Made by a program: the position numbers and the translations under genes
Shown here: one piece after another, positions 9,709 to 20,737 of the stretch
Layout of the letters: each line of letters starts with the position of its first letter
Position numbering within the stretch: position 1 is the stretch's first letter
The notes under the pieces: generated by a model
Databases searched by the model: none
What the model was told of the DNA's origin: nothing
What the model saw: only the letters and a program-made list of their open reading frames with translations
Assembly (NCBI RefSeq): GCF_000332195.1
Contig: NZ_KB235922.1
Coordinates: forward strand, 5,739,322 to 5,803,321
DNA: 64,000 bases
Direction: 5' to 3'
Source of the DNA: Pleurocapsa sp. PCC 7319
GTDB lineage: Bacteria; Cyanobacteriota; Cyanobacteriia; Cyanobacteriales; Xenococcaceae

Positions 9709-10896
9709 CTATTCTTGATTATTTAATAGACTACCAACTAGGGTATTCGGAATCACCGCATCATCCCATTGCTCTGGTTGTTCGCCAATACGAACGATAA
9801 CTAGATCATAAGAAGGAATAACATAGACTCGTTGGCGTGACTTACCATCCAAGTAAATAGTATCTTGAGCCAAAAAAGGTTGGGAAGCAGTGCGATCATA
9901 AACCTCAGTTTTTCCTTTTGTTCGCGCTTTGAGCCAGACATGATAGCCATACTTAGGCTCTAGAGGAGATGCTTGAATCATTTTGTCTAGCCAATCTGAG
10001 GCAATAATTTGCTTACCCTTGACTTGACCTTTGGTAAGTAATAGTTGACCGACTCTAGCCCAATCTCTAGGAGTTGCGAATAGACAACAAAAAGGTTTCG
10101 GATTTCCTTGAGGGCGATCGAGCCATATTTTGGCATTATTAGCTTCTAGAGGTTGCCACAGACGAGTTGAGAGATAGTCAGCGTATCTTTCTCCTGTCGC
10201 TCTTTCTAAAACTTCACCTAATATTTGGGTATTGGCATTGTTGTAATCAAAAACCTGTTTGGGAGATTGAACAGTAGGAATTTTAATAGCTACGGCATTA
10301 GCATCAGTACTAGCAAACATTTGCACTAAATCAGAGCCTAAGTTCTCTGTATTATCACTATTTCGTAGACCAGAATGCATATATAATAAGTCTTGCAGCG
10401 TAATCTTACTTCGCTCATCTTTAGACCATTCTGAAATATAGTTGGCGACTGGTTCCAGTTCTGACTCAATATGTCCTTCTGCGATCGCCACGCCAATTAG
10501 CAGTGCCATAATGGTTTTTGACATTGACATAGAATTAAAGGTGGAAGTTGGAGTAAATCCTCTCCAATAGCGTTCCCAAATAAGTTTTCCTCGGTGCATT
10601 ACTAATAAAGCAGAGGAATTAGCAGCTTCAGCATAGGCGGTAATTTCTTTGAGACTTTCTTGAGGAATTGAAGTAGAAGTTCCTTTGGGTAGCTTGGAAG
10701 GGTTGCCTTTGACAGTTTCTAAAGGCTGATACCAATCCACCTTAGTAATCGGATTGTCGGGATAAGTAATGATACGACGTAAAAAAGTCCAATTGAGGGC
10801 GATCGCCACTCCTGTAATTGATACCATTAATCCAGCAGCAGCAGCAGCTTTCTTGACAATTTTTTTGGGAGTCAGACTTATTCTCAATCGAGTCAT
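9709..10896 (-). CDS. Serine hydrolase of the beta-lactamase class C / penicillin-binding family
   Basis: The 395-residue protein has an N-terminal membrane anchor (about residues 13-35). The beta-lactamase fold shows SMSK as the SxxK nucleophile motif (FNSMSMSKTIMALLIG), YNNAN as the YxN motif, and LYMHSGLRN as the conserved loop after the nucleophile. This fits a periplasmic, membrane-tethered esterase or DD-peptidase-like enzyme. The substrate cannot be deduced. It is divergent from leuS with about 120 nt between them. Confidence 0.85.
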   Translation of the reverse strand: MTRLRISLTPKKIVKKAAAAAGLMVSITGVAIALNWTFLRRIITYPDNPITKVDWYQPLETVKGNPSKLPKGTSTSIPQESLKEITAYAEAANSSALLVMHRGKLIWERYWRGFTPTSTFNSMSMSKTIMALLIGVAIAEGHIESELEPVANYISEWSKDERSKITLQDLLYMHSGLRNSDNTENLGSDLVQMFASTDANAVAIKIPTVQSPKQVFDYNNANTQILGEVLERATGERYADYLSTRLWQPLEANNAKIWLDRPQGNPKPFCCLFATPRDWARVGQLLLTKGQVKGKQIIASDWLDKMIQASPLEPKYGYHVWLKARTKGKTEVYDRTASQPFLAQDTIYLDGKSRQRVYVIPSYDLVIVRIGEQPEQWDDAVIPNTLVGSLLNNQE

Positions 10897-11015
10897 AATC
10901 TTGCTTTTCCTGGTCTACCCCTAAATATATTAGGGTCATTTTTAAACTGTAAAATGTACTATTGAAGAGTTATCAAATTTCACTATAGCAATCTAGTTTA
11001 GGAGTAAACCCAGTC

Positions 11016-13583
11016 GTGGAGTCACGATATAACGCAGCAGAGATAGAACAAAAATGGCAACAGCAATGGCAAGAATCAGGAATTGATCAAACTCCTGAAA
11101 AAAATGACCAGCCAAAATTTTATGCCCTCTCGATGTTTCCCTACCCTTCAGGAAACTTACACATGGGTCATGTCCGTAACTACGTAATCACTGACGTAAT
11201 TGCTCGTCTCAAAAGAATGCAGGGTTATCGGGTATTACATCCTATGGGTTGGGATGCTTTTGGTTTACCCGCAGAAAATGCAGCGATCGATCGCGGTGTT
11301 CCTCCCGCAAAATGGACATACCAAAATATCGCTCAAATGCGATCGCAACTAAAGCAGTTAGGACTTTCCATTGACTGGGATCGGGAAGTGGCTACTTGTT
11401 CTGCCGACTATTACAAGTGGACGCAATGGCTATTTTTACAATTTCTGGATGCAGGGTTAGCCTATCAAAAAGAAGCTGCGGTTAATTGGGATCCCATTGA
11501 CCAAACTGTATTGGCAAATGAGCAAGTAGATAATGAGGGACGTTCTTGGCGTTCTGGGGCGATCGTCGAACGAAAACTGCTTAAACAATGGTTCTTCAAG
11601 ATTACGGACTATGCGGAAAAATTATTACAAGATTTAGAGCAGTTAGAAGGTTGGCCTGAAAGAGTAAAAACCATGCAGGCCAACTGGATCGGTAAATCCG
11701 TTGGTGCTTATTTAGAATTCCCCATCGTGGGTCGAGATGACAAGATAGCCGTATTTACTACTCGTCCAGATACTGTATATGGCGTAACTTATGTAGTTCT
11801 TGCTCCCGAGCATCCTTTGACTCCTGAAGTAACGACTGCCGAGCAAAAAGAAGCAGTGTCAGCCTTTATTGAAGAAATTAAAGGACAAAGTGAAATAGAA
11901 CGAACTGCTGAAGATAAACCCAAACGAGGAATTCTAACTGGGGGCAAAGCAATTAATCCTTTTAACGGCGAAGAAGTGCCCATTTTGATTGCTGACTATG
12001 TTCTCTATGAATATGGCACAGGAGCGGTCATGGGTGTTCCCGCTCACGATGTCAGAGATTTTAAATTTGCGACTGAAAAAGGTTTGCCGATTAAAACCGT
12101 AATTATTCCCAATGATGCCGATGTAGGGGCGATTGACCAATCGCCCTTACCAAATGCTTATACTGAGCCGGGGATTATGGTCAATTCGGGGCAGTTTGAT
12201 GGTACATCTTCAGTAGAGGGCAAAACCAAAGTTATTGAATATGCCGAACGACAAGGCTACGGTAAAGCCAGAGTTCAATATCGCTTGAGAGATTGGTTAA
12301 TTTCTCGTCAAAGATATTGGGGATGTCCTATACCTGTAATTCACTGTTCTGATTGTGGTACTATTCCTGTACCAGATAAGGATCTTCCTGTGGAATTACC
12401 TGAATCTGTAGAATTATCAAGGCGTGGTGGTTCTCCTTTAGCTCAGTTAGAAGACTGGATCAATGTGGATTGTCCTTGTTGTGGTAAAGCTGCTAAAAGG
12501 GAAACCGATACTATGGACACCTTTATTGATTCTTCTTGGTATTTTCTGCGCTACAGCGATGCCAATAATACTGATATCGTTTTTGACAAAGATAAAGTCA
12601 ATAACTGGATGCCTGTGGATCAGTACGTAGGTGGGATTGAACATGCCATTTTGCACCTGCTTTATTCTCGTTTCTTTACTAAAGTATTGCGCGATCGCGG
12701 TTTGCTTAATTTTGATGAGCCTTTTGAAAGACTGTTGACTCAAGGGATGGTACAGGGAATAACTTATAAAAATCCCAAAACTAACAAATATATTCCCGCA
12801 GCAGATATCAATCCTGATGATCCAAAAGACCCTGAAACAGGAGATAAATTAGATGTTTTCTTTGAGAAAATGTCTAAATCTAAATATAACGGTGTCAGTC
12901 TGGAACAAGGTTTAAGTAAATATGGTGTAGATACAGCGAGAATGTTTATTCTGTTTAAAGCACCACCTGAGAAGGATTTAGAATGGGATGATGCTGACGT
13001 TGAAGGGCAATTCCGTTTTTTAAATCGGGTTTGGGCTTTAGTAACTAGTTATGATGCTAATCAAGTTACCAAGTCTTCTGAAGAACTTTCTAAAGCCGAA
13101 AAAGATTTACGTAGGGCAATTCACACAGCAATAAAAGAAATTTCTGAAGATTTAAATGGAGATTATCAGTTCAATACTGCTGTCTCAGAATTAATGAAGT
13201 TGAGCAATGCCCTCAAAGATTCTAAATGTGTTAAATCCCCTGTTTATAAAGAAGGAATTGAAACTTTAGTTCTGTTACTTGCTCCTTTTGCTCCCCATAT
13301 TGCCGAAGAATTATGGAGTCATTTGGGTAATGCGGAATCAGTTCATCATCAGCAATGGCGAGAAGTCGATTCCTCGGCGTTAGTGGTAGACGAAATCACC
13401 CTGGTAGTGCAAATTATGGGTAAAACTCGCGGTACGATTCAAGTCCCTGCCAGTTCTGATAAGTCAGCTCTGGAGAAATATGCTACAGAATCAGACATTG
13501 CCCAGCGTTATCTAGAAGGTAAGGAAATCAGAAAGGTAATTGTTGTACCTAATAAGCTGGTTAATTTTGTTGTAGCCAAATAG
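11016..13583 (+). CDS. leuS: Leucyl-tRNA synthetase
   Basis: The 855-residue class Ia synthetase has the HIGH motif as HMGHVRNY (about residues 49-56). The CP1 editing domain contains the TTRPDT threonine-rich motif, and the KMSKS loop reads [10 protein letters not shown] (near 620). An anticodon-binding helical domain and a C-terminal domain ending [11 protein letters not shown] follow. The length is normal. Translation starts at GTG 11016, with GGAG at 11001-11004 as a ribosome-binding site. The enzyme is essential for charging tRNA-Leu and is the only gene in its unit. Confidence 0.97.
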   Translation: MESRYNAAEIEQKWQQQWQESGIDQTPEKNDQPKFYALSMFPYPSGNLHMGHVRNYVITDVIARLKRMQGYRVLHPMGWDAFGLPAENAAIDRGVPPAKWTYQNIAQMRSQLKQLGLSIDWDREVATCSADYYKWTQWLFLQFLDAGLAYQKEAAVNWDPIDQTVLANEQVDNEGRSWRSGAIVERKLLKQWFFKITDYAEKLLQDLEQLEGWPERVKTMQANWIGKSVGAYLEFPIVGRDDKIAVFTTRPDTVYGVTYVVLAPEHPLTPEVTTAEQKEAVSAFIEEIKGQSEIERTAEDKPKRGILTGGKAINPFNGEEVPILIADYVLYEYGTGAVMGVPAHDVRDFKFATEKGLPIKTVIIPNDADVGAIDQSPLPNAYTEPGIMVNSGQFDGTSSVEGKTKVIEYAERQGYGKARVQYRLRDWLISRQRYWGCPIPVIHCSDCGTIPVPDKDLPVELPESVELSRRGGSPLAQLEDWINVDCPCCGKAAKRETDTMDTFIDSSWYFLRYSDANNTDIVFDKDKVNNWMPVDQYVGGIEHAILHLLYSRFFTKVLRDRGLLNFDEPFERLLTQGMVQGITYKNPKTNKYIPAADINPDDPKDPETGDKLDVFFEKMSKSKYNGVSLEQGLSKYGVDTARMFILFKAPPEKDLEWDDADVEGQFRFLNRVWALVTSYDANQVTKSSEELSKAEKDLRRAIHTAIKEISEDLNGDYQFNTAVSELMKLSNALKDSKCVKSPVYKEGIETLVLLLAPFAPHIAEELWSHLGNAESVHHQQWREVDSSALVVDEITLVVQIMGKTRGTIQVPASSDKSALEKYATESDIAQRYLEGKEIRKVIVVPNKLVNFVVAK

Positions 13584-13805
13584 GTTATTAGAGGATGTAA
13601 TGTCCTAATTTAACGTGAGTTTGCTGAGTCCAAAATTGACTAGTTTTGAGAGAGAGAATAGGCAATCGAGAATCATCGAACAGCTTATTCTTTCGTTTCT
13701 ATTAATGAAGAATTAAACCCCAAATAAAATCTGTCGAACTCTTAGGGAACAAATTGTTTCTTTCAGACTTAACGAATCCAAATTCGTTGGACGCTCACGT
13801 TAATT

Positions 13806-14042
13806 TATAATTTGATCGCTAAACCCCATCCACATTGAAAACAGGAGTTTTCTTCAAAAAACTTGGGAAACAAAACCTAATCCATTTAGAATAATTGCCT
13901 TGACTATTTCTCCTGAATTAACTATTTCTTGTTCATCTATGACTAATTTTTGGTTGATAAGATCTACTATTTATAGTTCATCAATTATTCCTGCGACTAT
14001 TCCTAAATGGTTGATGTTTGTAATTTCTATTCCTGTTAACAT
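13806..14042 (-). pseudogene. IS1634-type transposase remnant (DUF4277 N-terminal domain)
   Basis: On the minus strand the frame from the ATG at 14042 reads LGIVAGIIDEL, then an in-frame TAA at codon 24, then IVDLINQKL, VNSGEIVKAIILNGLGFVSQ and VFEENS before a terminal TAA. This is the characteristic start of IS1634-family (DUF4277) transposases (HLGIVAGIIDE, and G-x-V-KAMILNGLGF). Only about 78 codons survive of a protein usually over 500 residues, and no downstream catalytic domain is present. The rest of the gap (13584-13805 and 14043-14187) holds no gene I recognise; it may contain further decayed IS sequence. Confidence 0.72.
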
Positions 14043-14187
14043 TTCTACTCACATAGAGAGTCAAAGTTCTGTAGGAATTCAATTGTATTTATTTGCTGCT
14101 CTAGATTCTGGATAATTAGCTACTTCTGAGCAATGCTCATGCTCCTGAATCTATGTCTCTTTTGTGCTTCATCTATAGGGCTGCCGA

Positions 14188-15000
14188 ATGTGGGATTTAA
14201 AGGTGTTAGCTAACTATCAGTTTAATTATATTTTTGTCGGAGATAGAAAAAAAACTATTATTCTATTTTTGCATGGCTTCATGGGAAATCTACATGATTT
14301 TCAGGAAGTGGCTGCTCTAATCTCGGAACAATTTTGTTGTTTACTAATCGATCTACCCGGTCATGGAAATACAGAAGTAAAACAGGATCGAGATTATGCC
14401 ATGCCGAACCTTGCTCAAGCAATAATTGAACTACTAAAAACATTAAAAATTAATCAATGTTTTTTATTTGGTTATTCAATGGGAGGAAGAATTGCTCTGT
14501 ATTTAACTATTTATTTTCCTCATTATTTTAAAAAGGTTATCTTAGAATCTACTTCTCCAGGATTAGCAACTAAAACAGAGCGCGATCGCCGAATTAAACA
14601 AGACTTAAAACTGGCAGAAAAATTAGAATCACAGGATTATAGAATATTTCTTAATCAATGGTATTGCAATCCTCTATTTAGTTCTTTTCGCCAACACCCA
14701 AATTACCTTCATGCAATCGCCAAGAAATTAAAAAATAATCCCCTTAAGCTCGCTCAGTCACTACGTCAGATGGGAACAGGTATGCAACCTTCATTATGGC
14801 ATCAGCTTTCGGCGAATAATGTCCAACTTTTACTCGTAGTCGGAGAATTTGACCAAAAATTCATTACTATTAATCAAAAAATTCTTAGTTTCTGCTGTCA
14901 ATCTAAACTCAGAATAGTTCACGGTAGCGGTCATAATGTTCATTTTGAACAGCCAGTAGAACTTGCTAACCTGATAAATTGGTTTTTCAAGAACAATTAA
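14188..15000 (+). CDS. menH: 2-succinyl-6-hydroxy-2,4-cyclohexadiene-1-carboxylate synthase
   Basis: This is a 270-residue alpha/beta hydrolase. It has the oxyanion region FLHGFMGNLHDF (about residues 30-41), the nucleophile elbow GYSMGGR (near 92) typical of MenH, the catalytic Asp in VVGEFDQKF (about 231), and His in VHGSGHNVHFEQP (about 252). In cyanobacteria MenH works in phylloquinone (vitamin K1) synthesis for photosystem I. A generic alpha/beta hydrolase is the alternative, but the elbow and the ESTSPGL segment favour MenH. It is preceded by decayed transposon DNA. Confidence 0.85.
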   Translation: MWDLKVLANYQFNYIFVGDRKKTIILFLHGFMGNLHDFQEVAALISEQFCCLLIDLPGHGNTEVKQDRDYAMPNLAQAIIELLKTLKINQCFLFGYSMGGRIALYLTIYFPHYFKKVILESTSPGLATKTERDRRIKQDLKLAEKLESQDYRIFLNQWYCNPLFSSFRQHPNYLHAIAKKLKNNPLKLAQSLRQMGTGMQPSLWHQLSANNVQLLLVVGEFDQKFITINQKILSFCCQSKLRIVHGSGHNVHFEQPVELANLINWFFKNN

Positions 15001-15462
15001 AGCTTAAATTTCAAAATCAGCAGTCTAAACCACCAATGTTAAATAGATTACAATGAGCGTTTAAATCATATAAAATAAGCAAGTCAGTCAAAATTATTGG
15101 CATAAATACGATAGAATACTCAGTAATTATACATAGATATTACGGCAACGGCTGACTAATAGATACATGTGTTTCAATGCCTTATAATAATTGGTTTTTA
15201 CGTTTTCTTACTTAAAAGTTTATTTTTAAGTCTTCCATCGAACCAAACCTCTAGTGTTGTTAAGAGAAGCAACACTAATTTAGGAATTTATCAATGAATC
15301 TAAGAGATTTATCCCTCAGTCAGCCGCAAAGGGTAATCAACATTAGCTAAAGTTCTAGTCGAGCAATTTTAGCGGTTTTTGCCATACACTATTACCTTAA
15401 ATTTTAGTTAACAAAAAAATAAATAAACTCATACTAAAAATCTATTAATTCTTGACACCTTT
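15001..15462. other. Intergenic region, 462 nt
   Basis: No gene of convincing length is present. There is a perfect 6-bp hairpin (GTGTTG, 10-nt loop, CAACAC) at about 15255-15276. An 18-codon ORF follows shortly after (ATG at 15294, reading MNLRDLSLSQPQRVINIS) and could be a FeoA-like N-terminal remnant, but it is too short to assign. The last 100 nt are AT-rich and probably hold the promoter of the GAF protein gene. Confidence 0.4.
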
Positions 15463-16899
15463 ATGAATATCGAGTCTTCACTTTCACTCTCAGGAATTTC
15501 GTCTAATGGTAATCAAATAAATAGTTTGCCCACTGAATTTTTTAGTAAACTGTGTAAAATCAATACAGAAGAGGATTTACTCCAAGCCAGCGTCGGAATT
15601 GTATATCAATCCCTAAAATGCGATCGCGTTGTGGTCTATAGTATGCAATCAGAATCACTCTGTAAAATCGTGGCAGAGGCTGTAACTCCTGGCTTTGCTC
15701 AAATTTTGGGAACAACCATCAAAGATCCCTGTTTTGAAGCAAGGTACATTGATAAATACCAGAAGGGCAGAGTGAGGGCAATTACTAATATTTACGACGC
15801 AGGAATGACTCCTTGCTATGTAGAGAATTTGGAAAAAATTGATGTCAAATCTAATTTAGTAGTTCCGTTGACTCGTCATGATAATTCTCTCTATGGACTC
15901 TTGGTAATGCACCAATGTTCCGGAACTCGCAAATGGGAACAGCCAGAGGTGGAATTTGCCCTGAGGGTAGCTGAATGGACTATGGAACGCGTATTCCAGC
16001 AACTGGCATACTTGGAGTTAGAAAATCAAGTAAAAAATAGCCAAGCAGCCCAGCAGATAGTGAAAAATATCGTCACACAAATGCATGGTGTGGAGACCTC
16101 TCAAGAAGTATTAAATTTAGCAGTCGTCAAGGCCAAAGAATTACTAAATTGCGATCGCGTGATAGTTTATGGTCTGCAAGCTGACAGCATGGGAGAAATC
16201 GTCGCTGAAGCAACAATTCCAGCATTAGCCTCAATTTTAGGTAGTGTGATCAAAGATCCCTGTTTTGAATATCGTTATCACGATCAATATCAGCAAGGGA
16301 GAGTAAGAGCAATACCTAATATCTATGAGGCAGGAATGACACTCTGTTATACAGAAAATTTAGCCAAAATAGGGGTTAGAGCCAATTTAGTAGCACCAAT
16401 CATTTGGGATAACGGAAAATTATATGGATTACTAGTAGCCCATCACTGCTTTAGCTTCAAAGACTGGCAGAAGAGTGAAATTGAATATTTTAAGCAAATT
16501 GCTTTCCACACAGGTTTATCTTTATCAAAAGCGAAATTAAAAGACCAATTACAATCGATCAAAACTGGAACTACCGAGTTAAATAACATTAAAAAAACTA
16601 TTTCTATAGCTAAATCTAAAATACAGCAAGTTCAGAAACCAATTCAAAATACTTCGCAGATTATTGTAGAAATTAATAATCTTAATAAGTTACTGGAACG
16701 AGAACTTAATTTAATTAATCAAACTTCTTCTCTACAAACCAGAAAGGATACGAAGTTAATTCAAATTATTATTAAGAAGTTAACTGGAATCACCTCTAAA
16801 TTACAACAATCTCTCTACATTGTTAGTAATGACCAGTATGAATTAGATACTATTTTAGATGAAGCAGTAACTCAACTTTTTGATAATACAGATTCTTAG
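15463..16899 (+). CDS. Tandem cyanobacteriochrome-like GAF protein (two DXCF-type GAF domains)
   Basis: The 478-residue soluble protein has two homologous GAF domains (about 30-185 and 205-350) and a 110-residue helical, coiled-coil-like tail. Each GAF carries the DXCF motif as DPCF (C90 and C267) and a second Cys exactly 28 residues later (C118 in MTPCY, C295 in MTLCY). From memory this equals the spacing of the two chromophore-attaching Cys residues of TePixJ. The usual His after the second Cys is Tyr in both. I see no kinase, GGDEF, methyl-accepting or DNA-binding domain. A bilin photosensor or a former one is inferred; a ligand-sensing GAF protein is the alternative. It stands alone between menH and ilvD. 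Confidence 0.82.
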   Translation: MNIESSLSLSGISSNGNQINSLPTEFFSKLCKINTEEDLLQASVGIVYQSLKCDRVVVYSMQSESLCKIVAEAVTPGFAQILGTTIKDPCFEARYIDKYQKGRVRAITNIYDAGMTPCYVENLEKIDVKSNLVVPLTRHDNSLYGLLVMHQCSGTRKWEQPEVEFALRVAEWTMERVFQQLAYLELENQVKNSQAAQQIVKNIVTQMHGVETSQEVLNLAVVKAKELLNCDRVIVYGLQADSMGEIVAEATIPALASILGSVIKDPCFEYRYHDQYQQGRVRAIPNIYEAGMTLCYTENLAKIGVRANLVAPIIWDNGKLYGLLVAHHCFSFKDWQKSEIEYFKQIAFHTGLSLSKAKLKDQLQSIKTGTTELNNIKKTISIAKSKIQQVQKPIQNTSQIIVEINNLNKLLERELNLINQTSSLQTRKDTKLIQIIIKKLTGITSKLQQSLYIVSNDQYELDTILDEAVTQLFDNTDS

Positions 16900-17069
16900 C
16901 CTTTAATTTTAGCTAAGTAGCTCAAGACTATTTTGCTAATTGATAAGATATCAACAAATGTCAATAGCTTTTATCTATAAAAAGAATTAGTAAATTAGAT
17001 CGATATCAGGTCAAATATTTAGGTATTGTACGTTTATGAAATGATTGCCATCAAAAGGAGAATATATTG

Positions 17070-18758
17070 ATGTCTGACAATCGAAGAAGCCAAGAAGTAA
17101 CCAAGGGAGATCAGCGATCGCCCAATCGTGCGATGCTGAGGGCGGTGGGTTTTGGCGATAATGATTTTAATAAGCCCATCGTTGGTTTAGCTAACGGGTA
17201 TAGCACTATTACACCCTGTAACATGGGAATTAATACCCTAGCACTACGAGCAGAATCGGCATTAAAAGATGCAGGAGCAATGCCCCAAATGTTCGGCACT
17301 ATTACGATCAGTGATGGAATTTCGATGGGAACAGAAGGAATGAAATATTCTCTAGTATCCCGGGATGTCATTGCGGACTCAATTGAGACTGCCTGTAACG
17401 GACAGAGTATGGATGCGGTGCTGGCGATCGGTGGTTGTGATAAAAATATGCCTGGAGCGATGCTGGCGATCGCGCGCATGAATATTCCCAGTATTTTTGT
17501 CTACGGTGGCACCATTAAACCAGGAAAACACAACGGCGAAGATTTAACCGTAGTCAGTGCTTTTGAAGCTGTGGGCAAATATAGTGCCGGTAAAATCGAT
17601 AAAGCCGAGTTAGATGCCATTGAACATAAAGCTTGTCCTGGTGCTGGCTCCTGTGGAGGAATGTTTACCGCTAATACCATGTCTTCAGCATTTGAAGCAA
17701 TGGGGATGAGTTTACCCTATTCTTCGACAATGGCAGCAGAAGATGAGGAAAAAGCCGAAAGTACTGAAAAATCAGCTTTTGCGCTGGTTGAAGCAATCAA
17801 AAAACAAATTCTACCGAGTCAAATTCTCACTCGCCAAGCTTTTGAAAATGCCATTACTGTAATTATGGCAGTGGGAGGCTCAACCAATGCAGTCCTACAC
17901 TTGCTGGCGATCGCCAATACTATAGGGGTAGAACTTACCTTAGATGACTTTGAAACGATCCGGAAGCGAGTTCCCGTAATTTGTAATCTCAAACCATCTG
18001 GTAAATACGTGACCGTAGATTTACACAAAGCTGGTGGCATTCCTCAAGTAATGAAAATGCTACTAGTTCATGGTTTATTACATGGAGATGCTTTAACCGT
18101 TACTGGACAAACCATTGCCGAAGTTGTAGCTGATATCCCTGAAAATCCACCTACCAACCAGGATGTGATTCGTCAGTGGGATGATCCCGTCTATGCAGAA
18201 GGACACTTAGCAGTATTGAAAGGAAACTTAGCTAGTGAAGGTTCGGTAGCCAAAATTAGTGGAGTTAAAAATCCCCAAATTACAGGTCCTGCCAGAGTTT
18301 TTGAATCAGAAGAAGAGTGCTTGTCAGCAATTTTAGATGGCAAAATCAAAGCAGGAGATATAGTAGTTGTCCGTTACGAAGGTCCTAAAGGTGGTCCGGG
18401 AATGCGAGAAATGCTCGCCCCAACTTCGGCAATTATTGGTGCGGGACTAGGAGATTCTGTAGGGTTAATTACTGACGGTCGGTTTTCTGGTGGAACCTAT
18501 GGGATGGTAGTAGGTCATGTTGCTCCCGAAGCTGCCGTAGGCGGAACAATTGCCCTGGTTAAAGAGGGAGATAGTATTACTATTGATGCTCGTAAGAGAT
18601 TATTGCAACTTAATGTGGATGAAGCGGAGCTAGCTCAACGTCGGAGTCAATGGCAAGCTCGTCAACCAAACTACACTAGAGGTGTTCTGGCAAAATATGC
18701 CAAACTAGTTTCTTCTAGTAGTCTAGGGGCAGTCACCGACTTGGGTTTATTCAGTTAA
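17070..18758 (+). CDS. ilvD: Dihydroxy-acid dehydratase
   Basis: The 562-residue iron-sulfur enzyme performs the third common step of valine, leucine and isoleucine synthesis. Cluster and metal ligands are visible in [13 protein letters not shown] and the motif [16 protein letters not shown], plus the C-terminal [19 protein letters not shown] region. The length is standard. I take the ATG at 17070, nine bases after the ribosome-binding site AAAAGGAG (17053-17060), rather than the TTG just upstream at 17067. A 28-nt hairpin (7-bp stem CTCCCCC/GGGGGAG) lies at 18776-18803 just after the stop, without a T-run. Confidence 0.97.
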   Translation: MSDNRRSQEVTKGDQRSPNRAMLRAVGFGDNDFNKPIVGLANGYSTITPCNMGINTLALRAESALKDAGAMPQMFGTITISDGISMGTEGMKYSLVSRDVIADSIETACNGQSMDAVLAIGGCDKNMPGAMLAIARMNIPSIFVYGGTIKPGKHNGEDLTVVSAFEAVGKYSAGKIDKAELDAIEHKACPGAGSCGGMFTANTMSSAFEAMGMSLPYSSTMAAEDEEKAESTEKSAFALVEAIKKQILPSQILTRQAFENAITVIMAVGGSTNAVLHLLAIANTIGVELTLDDFETIRKRVPVICNLKPSGKYVTVDLHKAGGIPQVMKMLLVHGLLHGDALTVTGQTIAEVVADIPENPPTNQDVIRQWDDPVYAEGHLAVLKGNLASEGSVAKISGVKNPQITGPARVFESEEECLSAILDGKIKAGDIVVVRYEGPKGGPGMREMLAPTSAIIGAGLGDSVGLITDGRFSGGTYGMVVGHVAPEAAVGGTIALVKEGDSITIDARKRLLQLNVDEAELAQRRSQWQARQPNYTRGVLAKYAKLVSSSSLGAVTDLGLFS

Positions 18759-18862
18759 CATACTAGTTGATTCATCTCCCCCTAACTACTTTAAATGGGG
18801 GAGTGGTTAGAATAAAGTTTAATTTTGCGAGCAATCGACTTGAGCTATCAAACAAAATACCG

Positions 18863-20617
18863 ATGGCAATAACTGTTCCTGACCGCTCTCGTGCCCAAGA
18901 ATCCAGAGCTGCGATCGAGCGCATTTATGTAATTATGCGCCATTTTTTCGTGCGCGGTCATTACAAACCAGGTGGTGTTTCGGGTTCGGCATTGAGCGAA
19001 GCCTTACTTACATTACAGCCCGAAATTTACGGTTCGATGGCTGATTCTGAGAAAGTAGAATTGAACGGACTGGCTTATGTAACGGCTCGTCTACCAAAAG
19101 GAATTGAACGGTGTCGCTTTGTCAAACTGATTGCTGCTGAAGGCTACAATAATTCGGGATTTGAAAAAATTGTTCCCGCTAAACGTCGTCGCCATTGTTA
19201 TCGAATTGATGAAGAAACAATGCTGATCGAGGTCACTAGAGGACGTAGCGAGATTTATGATATCCTGACCCATCTTACTTTTATCTACATTGAAGCAGAT
19301 AAAATTAGAGCCCACGCTTTAGATGAAGGTCATCCCACCCAAGAGTGGTTAAAGTTAGAAAAAATTGTTCTTGAGCAAACATCTACGGCGAGTTCTTCTT
19401 CTCTAGAGGAGATTGAAGTTAGGGAACAAGCTATTTCCTATACCAGTACGCTGTTAGGACGAACCTTTGAAGAAACTGTAGTAGCAGAACGTCGGTTTCG
19501 GGAAGGAGAACCTTATAATAACAGTCTATTTCAGATAGTTTATTGGTTGGGTCGAGTTGCAATTGAAGAGATGCAGCAAGATCGGACTTCTCTTACTAGG
19601 AAAGCCGATCGCCAAATCACCTTTAGTTCAGCATTAAGAGAACGGCTTGGTCATCATATTCATGGGGAAAAATGGGCAACTGAAGTCAAACAATTTCTCT
19701 GGTCGCATCATTTGTGGCAACGTCCACTCCATATTATTAGTGCTAATCTACACAGCATTTTAAATTGCCTTTATGCCTTTCCTGCATTAAAACAGCAAAT
19801 GGAAGCAGGAGAGACCATCGAAAAAATTGCTCGCGAACTGAGTTTGCCCGAAAATGCCACTCTTAATCAAGAAGTTCGCGAATTTGCTCTTCAGCAGGGA
19901 ATGTATTATCTCGAAGATCGAGCGGGGACAAATATTCAAGTTCAGATTTTTGATACATCTTTATTACCTTTAGACCTGCTTGCTCCTGAGTTAAAGGTTA
20001 ATCGAGCTTTGGTGGAAGAAGAGAAACCAGTCATATTGGTTATGGATTATGCTTTTGGCGAGCAAGCTTTTGAACTGTTTGATGAGTTACTCAAGCCCTA
20101 TAAAACTGAAGGACAGTCAAAAAAACTTAATCTGCACTCAATTTCAGTGATGGGGAAAGCTGGAACCTTAGTGGGTAATAGAGGAGATTTACTATTGCCG
20201 ACAGCTCATATATTTGAAGGAACAGCAGACAATTATCCTTTTGAAAATGAAATAACCACACAAGATTTTCAAGGGTTGGAAATTCCCGTTCACGAAGGAG
20301 CCTTATTAACAGTATTAGGAACTTCTCTGCAAAATGCGGATGTTTTGGAATATTTTAGAAGTTCCTCTTGGAATGTGATTGGCTTGGAAATGGAAGGAGC
20401 GCATTTGCAAAAGGCGATTCAAGCAGCAGCCAAAATCCGTAAGAGTATCAATGAAAACATTATCTTGCGTTATGTTTACTATGCTTCTGATAATCCCTTG
20501 ATGACAGGCAGCACCCTAGCTTCTGGGAGCTTAGGACAAACTGGAGTCAAACCCACTTATGCGATCGCTTTAAAATTTCTGAATAAAATTCTCGGTCAAT
20601 CAAGACCTTCGCCATGA
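18863..20617 (+). CDS. DUF6909 family protein with nucleoside-phosphorylase-like C-terminal domain
   Basis: The protein is 584 residues from the ATG at 18863. The N-terminal 400 residues are conserved-looking but unassigned (RIYVIMRHFFVRGHYKPGG near the start). The last 200 residues resemble the PNP/UDP phosphorylase and MTA/SAH nucleosidase fold: GKAGTLVGNRGDLLLPT, and the signature GLEMEGAHLQKA with the Glu that binds ribose in that superfamily. The open frame extends upstream to a TTG at 18767, but that region contains a strong hairpin and reads poorly, so the later ATG is favoured. I believe the family is DUF6909. A nucleoside- or nucleotide-related reaction is inferred. Confidence 0.8.
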   Translation: MAITVPDRSRAQESRAAIERIYVIMRHFFVRGHYKPGGVSGSALSEALLTLQPEIYGSMADSEKVELNGLAYVTARLPKGIERCRFVKLIAAEGYNNSGFEKIVPAKRRRHCYRIDEETMLIEVTRGRSEIYDILTHLTFIYIEADKIRAHALDEGHPTQEWLKLEKIVLEQTSTASSSSLEEIEVREQAISYTSTLLGRTFEETVVAERRFREGEPYNNSLFQIVYWLGRVAIEEMQQDRTSLTRKADRQITFSSALRERLGHHIHGEKWATEVKQFLWSHHLWQRPLHIISANLHSILNCLYAFPALKQQMEAGETIEKIARELSLPENATLNQEVREFALQQGMYYLEDRAGTNIQVQIFDTSLLPLDLLAPELKVNRALVEEEKPVILVMDYAFGEQAFELFDELLKPYKTEGQSKKLNLHSISVMGKAGTLVGNRGDLLLPTAHIFEGTADNYPFENEITTQDFQGLEIPVHEGALLTVLGTSLQNADVLEYFRSSSWNVIGLEMEGAHLQKAIQAAAKIRKSINENIILRYVYYASDNPLMTGSTLASGSLGQTGVKPTYAIALKFLNKILGQSRPSP

Positions 20618-20630
20618 TGACCAAAACTTT

Positions 20631-20690
20631 AAAATTAATCAATAGGGGAAATTAACCAGAGTCAGAAGATTAGTTATGAAAGCGATCGCC
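20631..20690. repeat. Left copy of 60-bp direct repeat flanking brnTA
   Basis: The sequence from AAAATTAATCAATAGGGGA to the HIP1-containing ATGAAAGCGATCGCC end matches 57 of 60 bases of the copy at 21184-21243. It ends with ATGAAAGCGATCGCC followed by a short frame MKAIAFYNI, like the start of the quinone-reductase gene at 26023. Confidence 0.8.
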
Positions 20691-20737
20691 TTCTATAATA
20701 TTTAGAGCTTTCTTCTTCATGAATAGTTGGAGCAATT

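Noticed and set aside
13900-14115. Plus-strand ORF of 71 codons
   Set aside because: It is the antisense of the DUF4277 transposase remnant.
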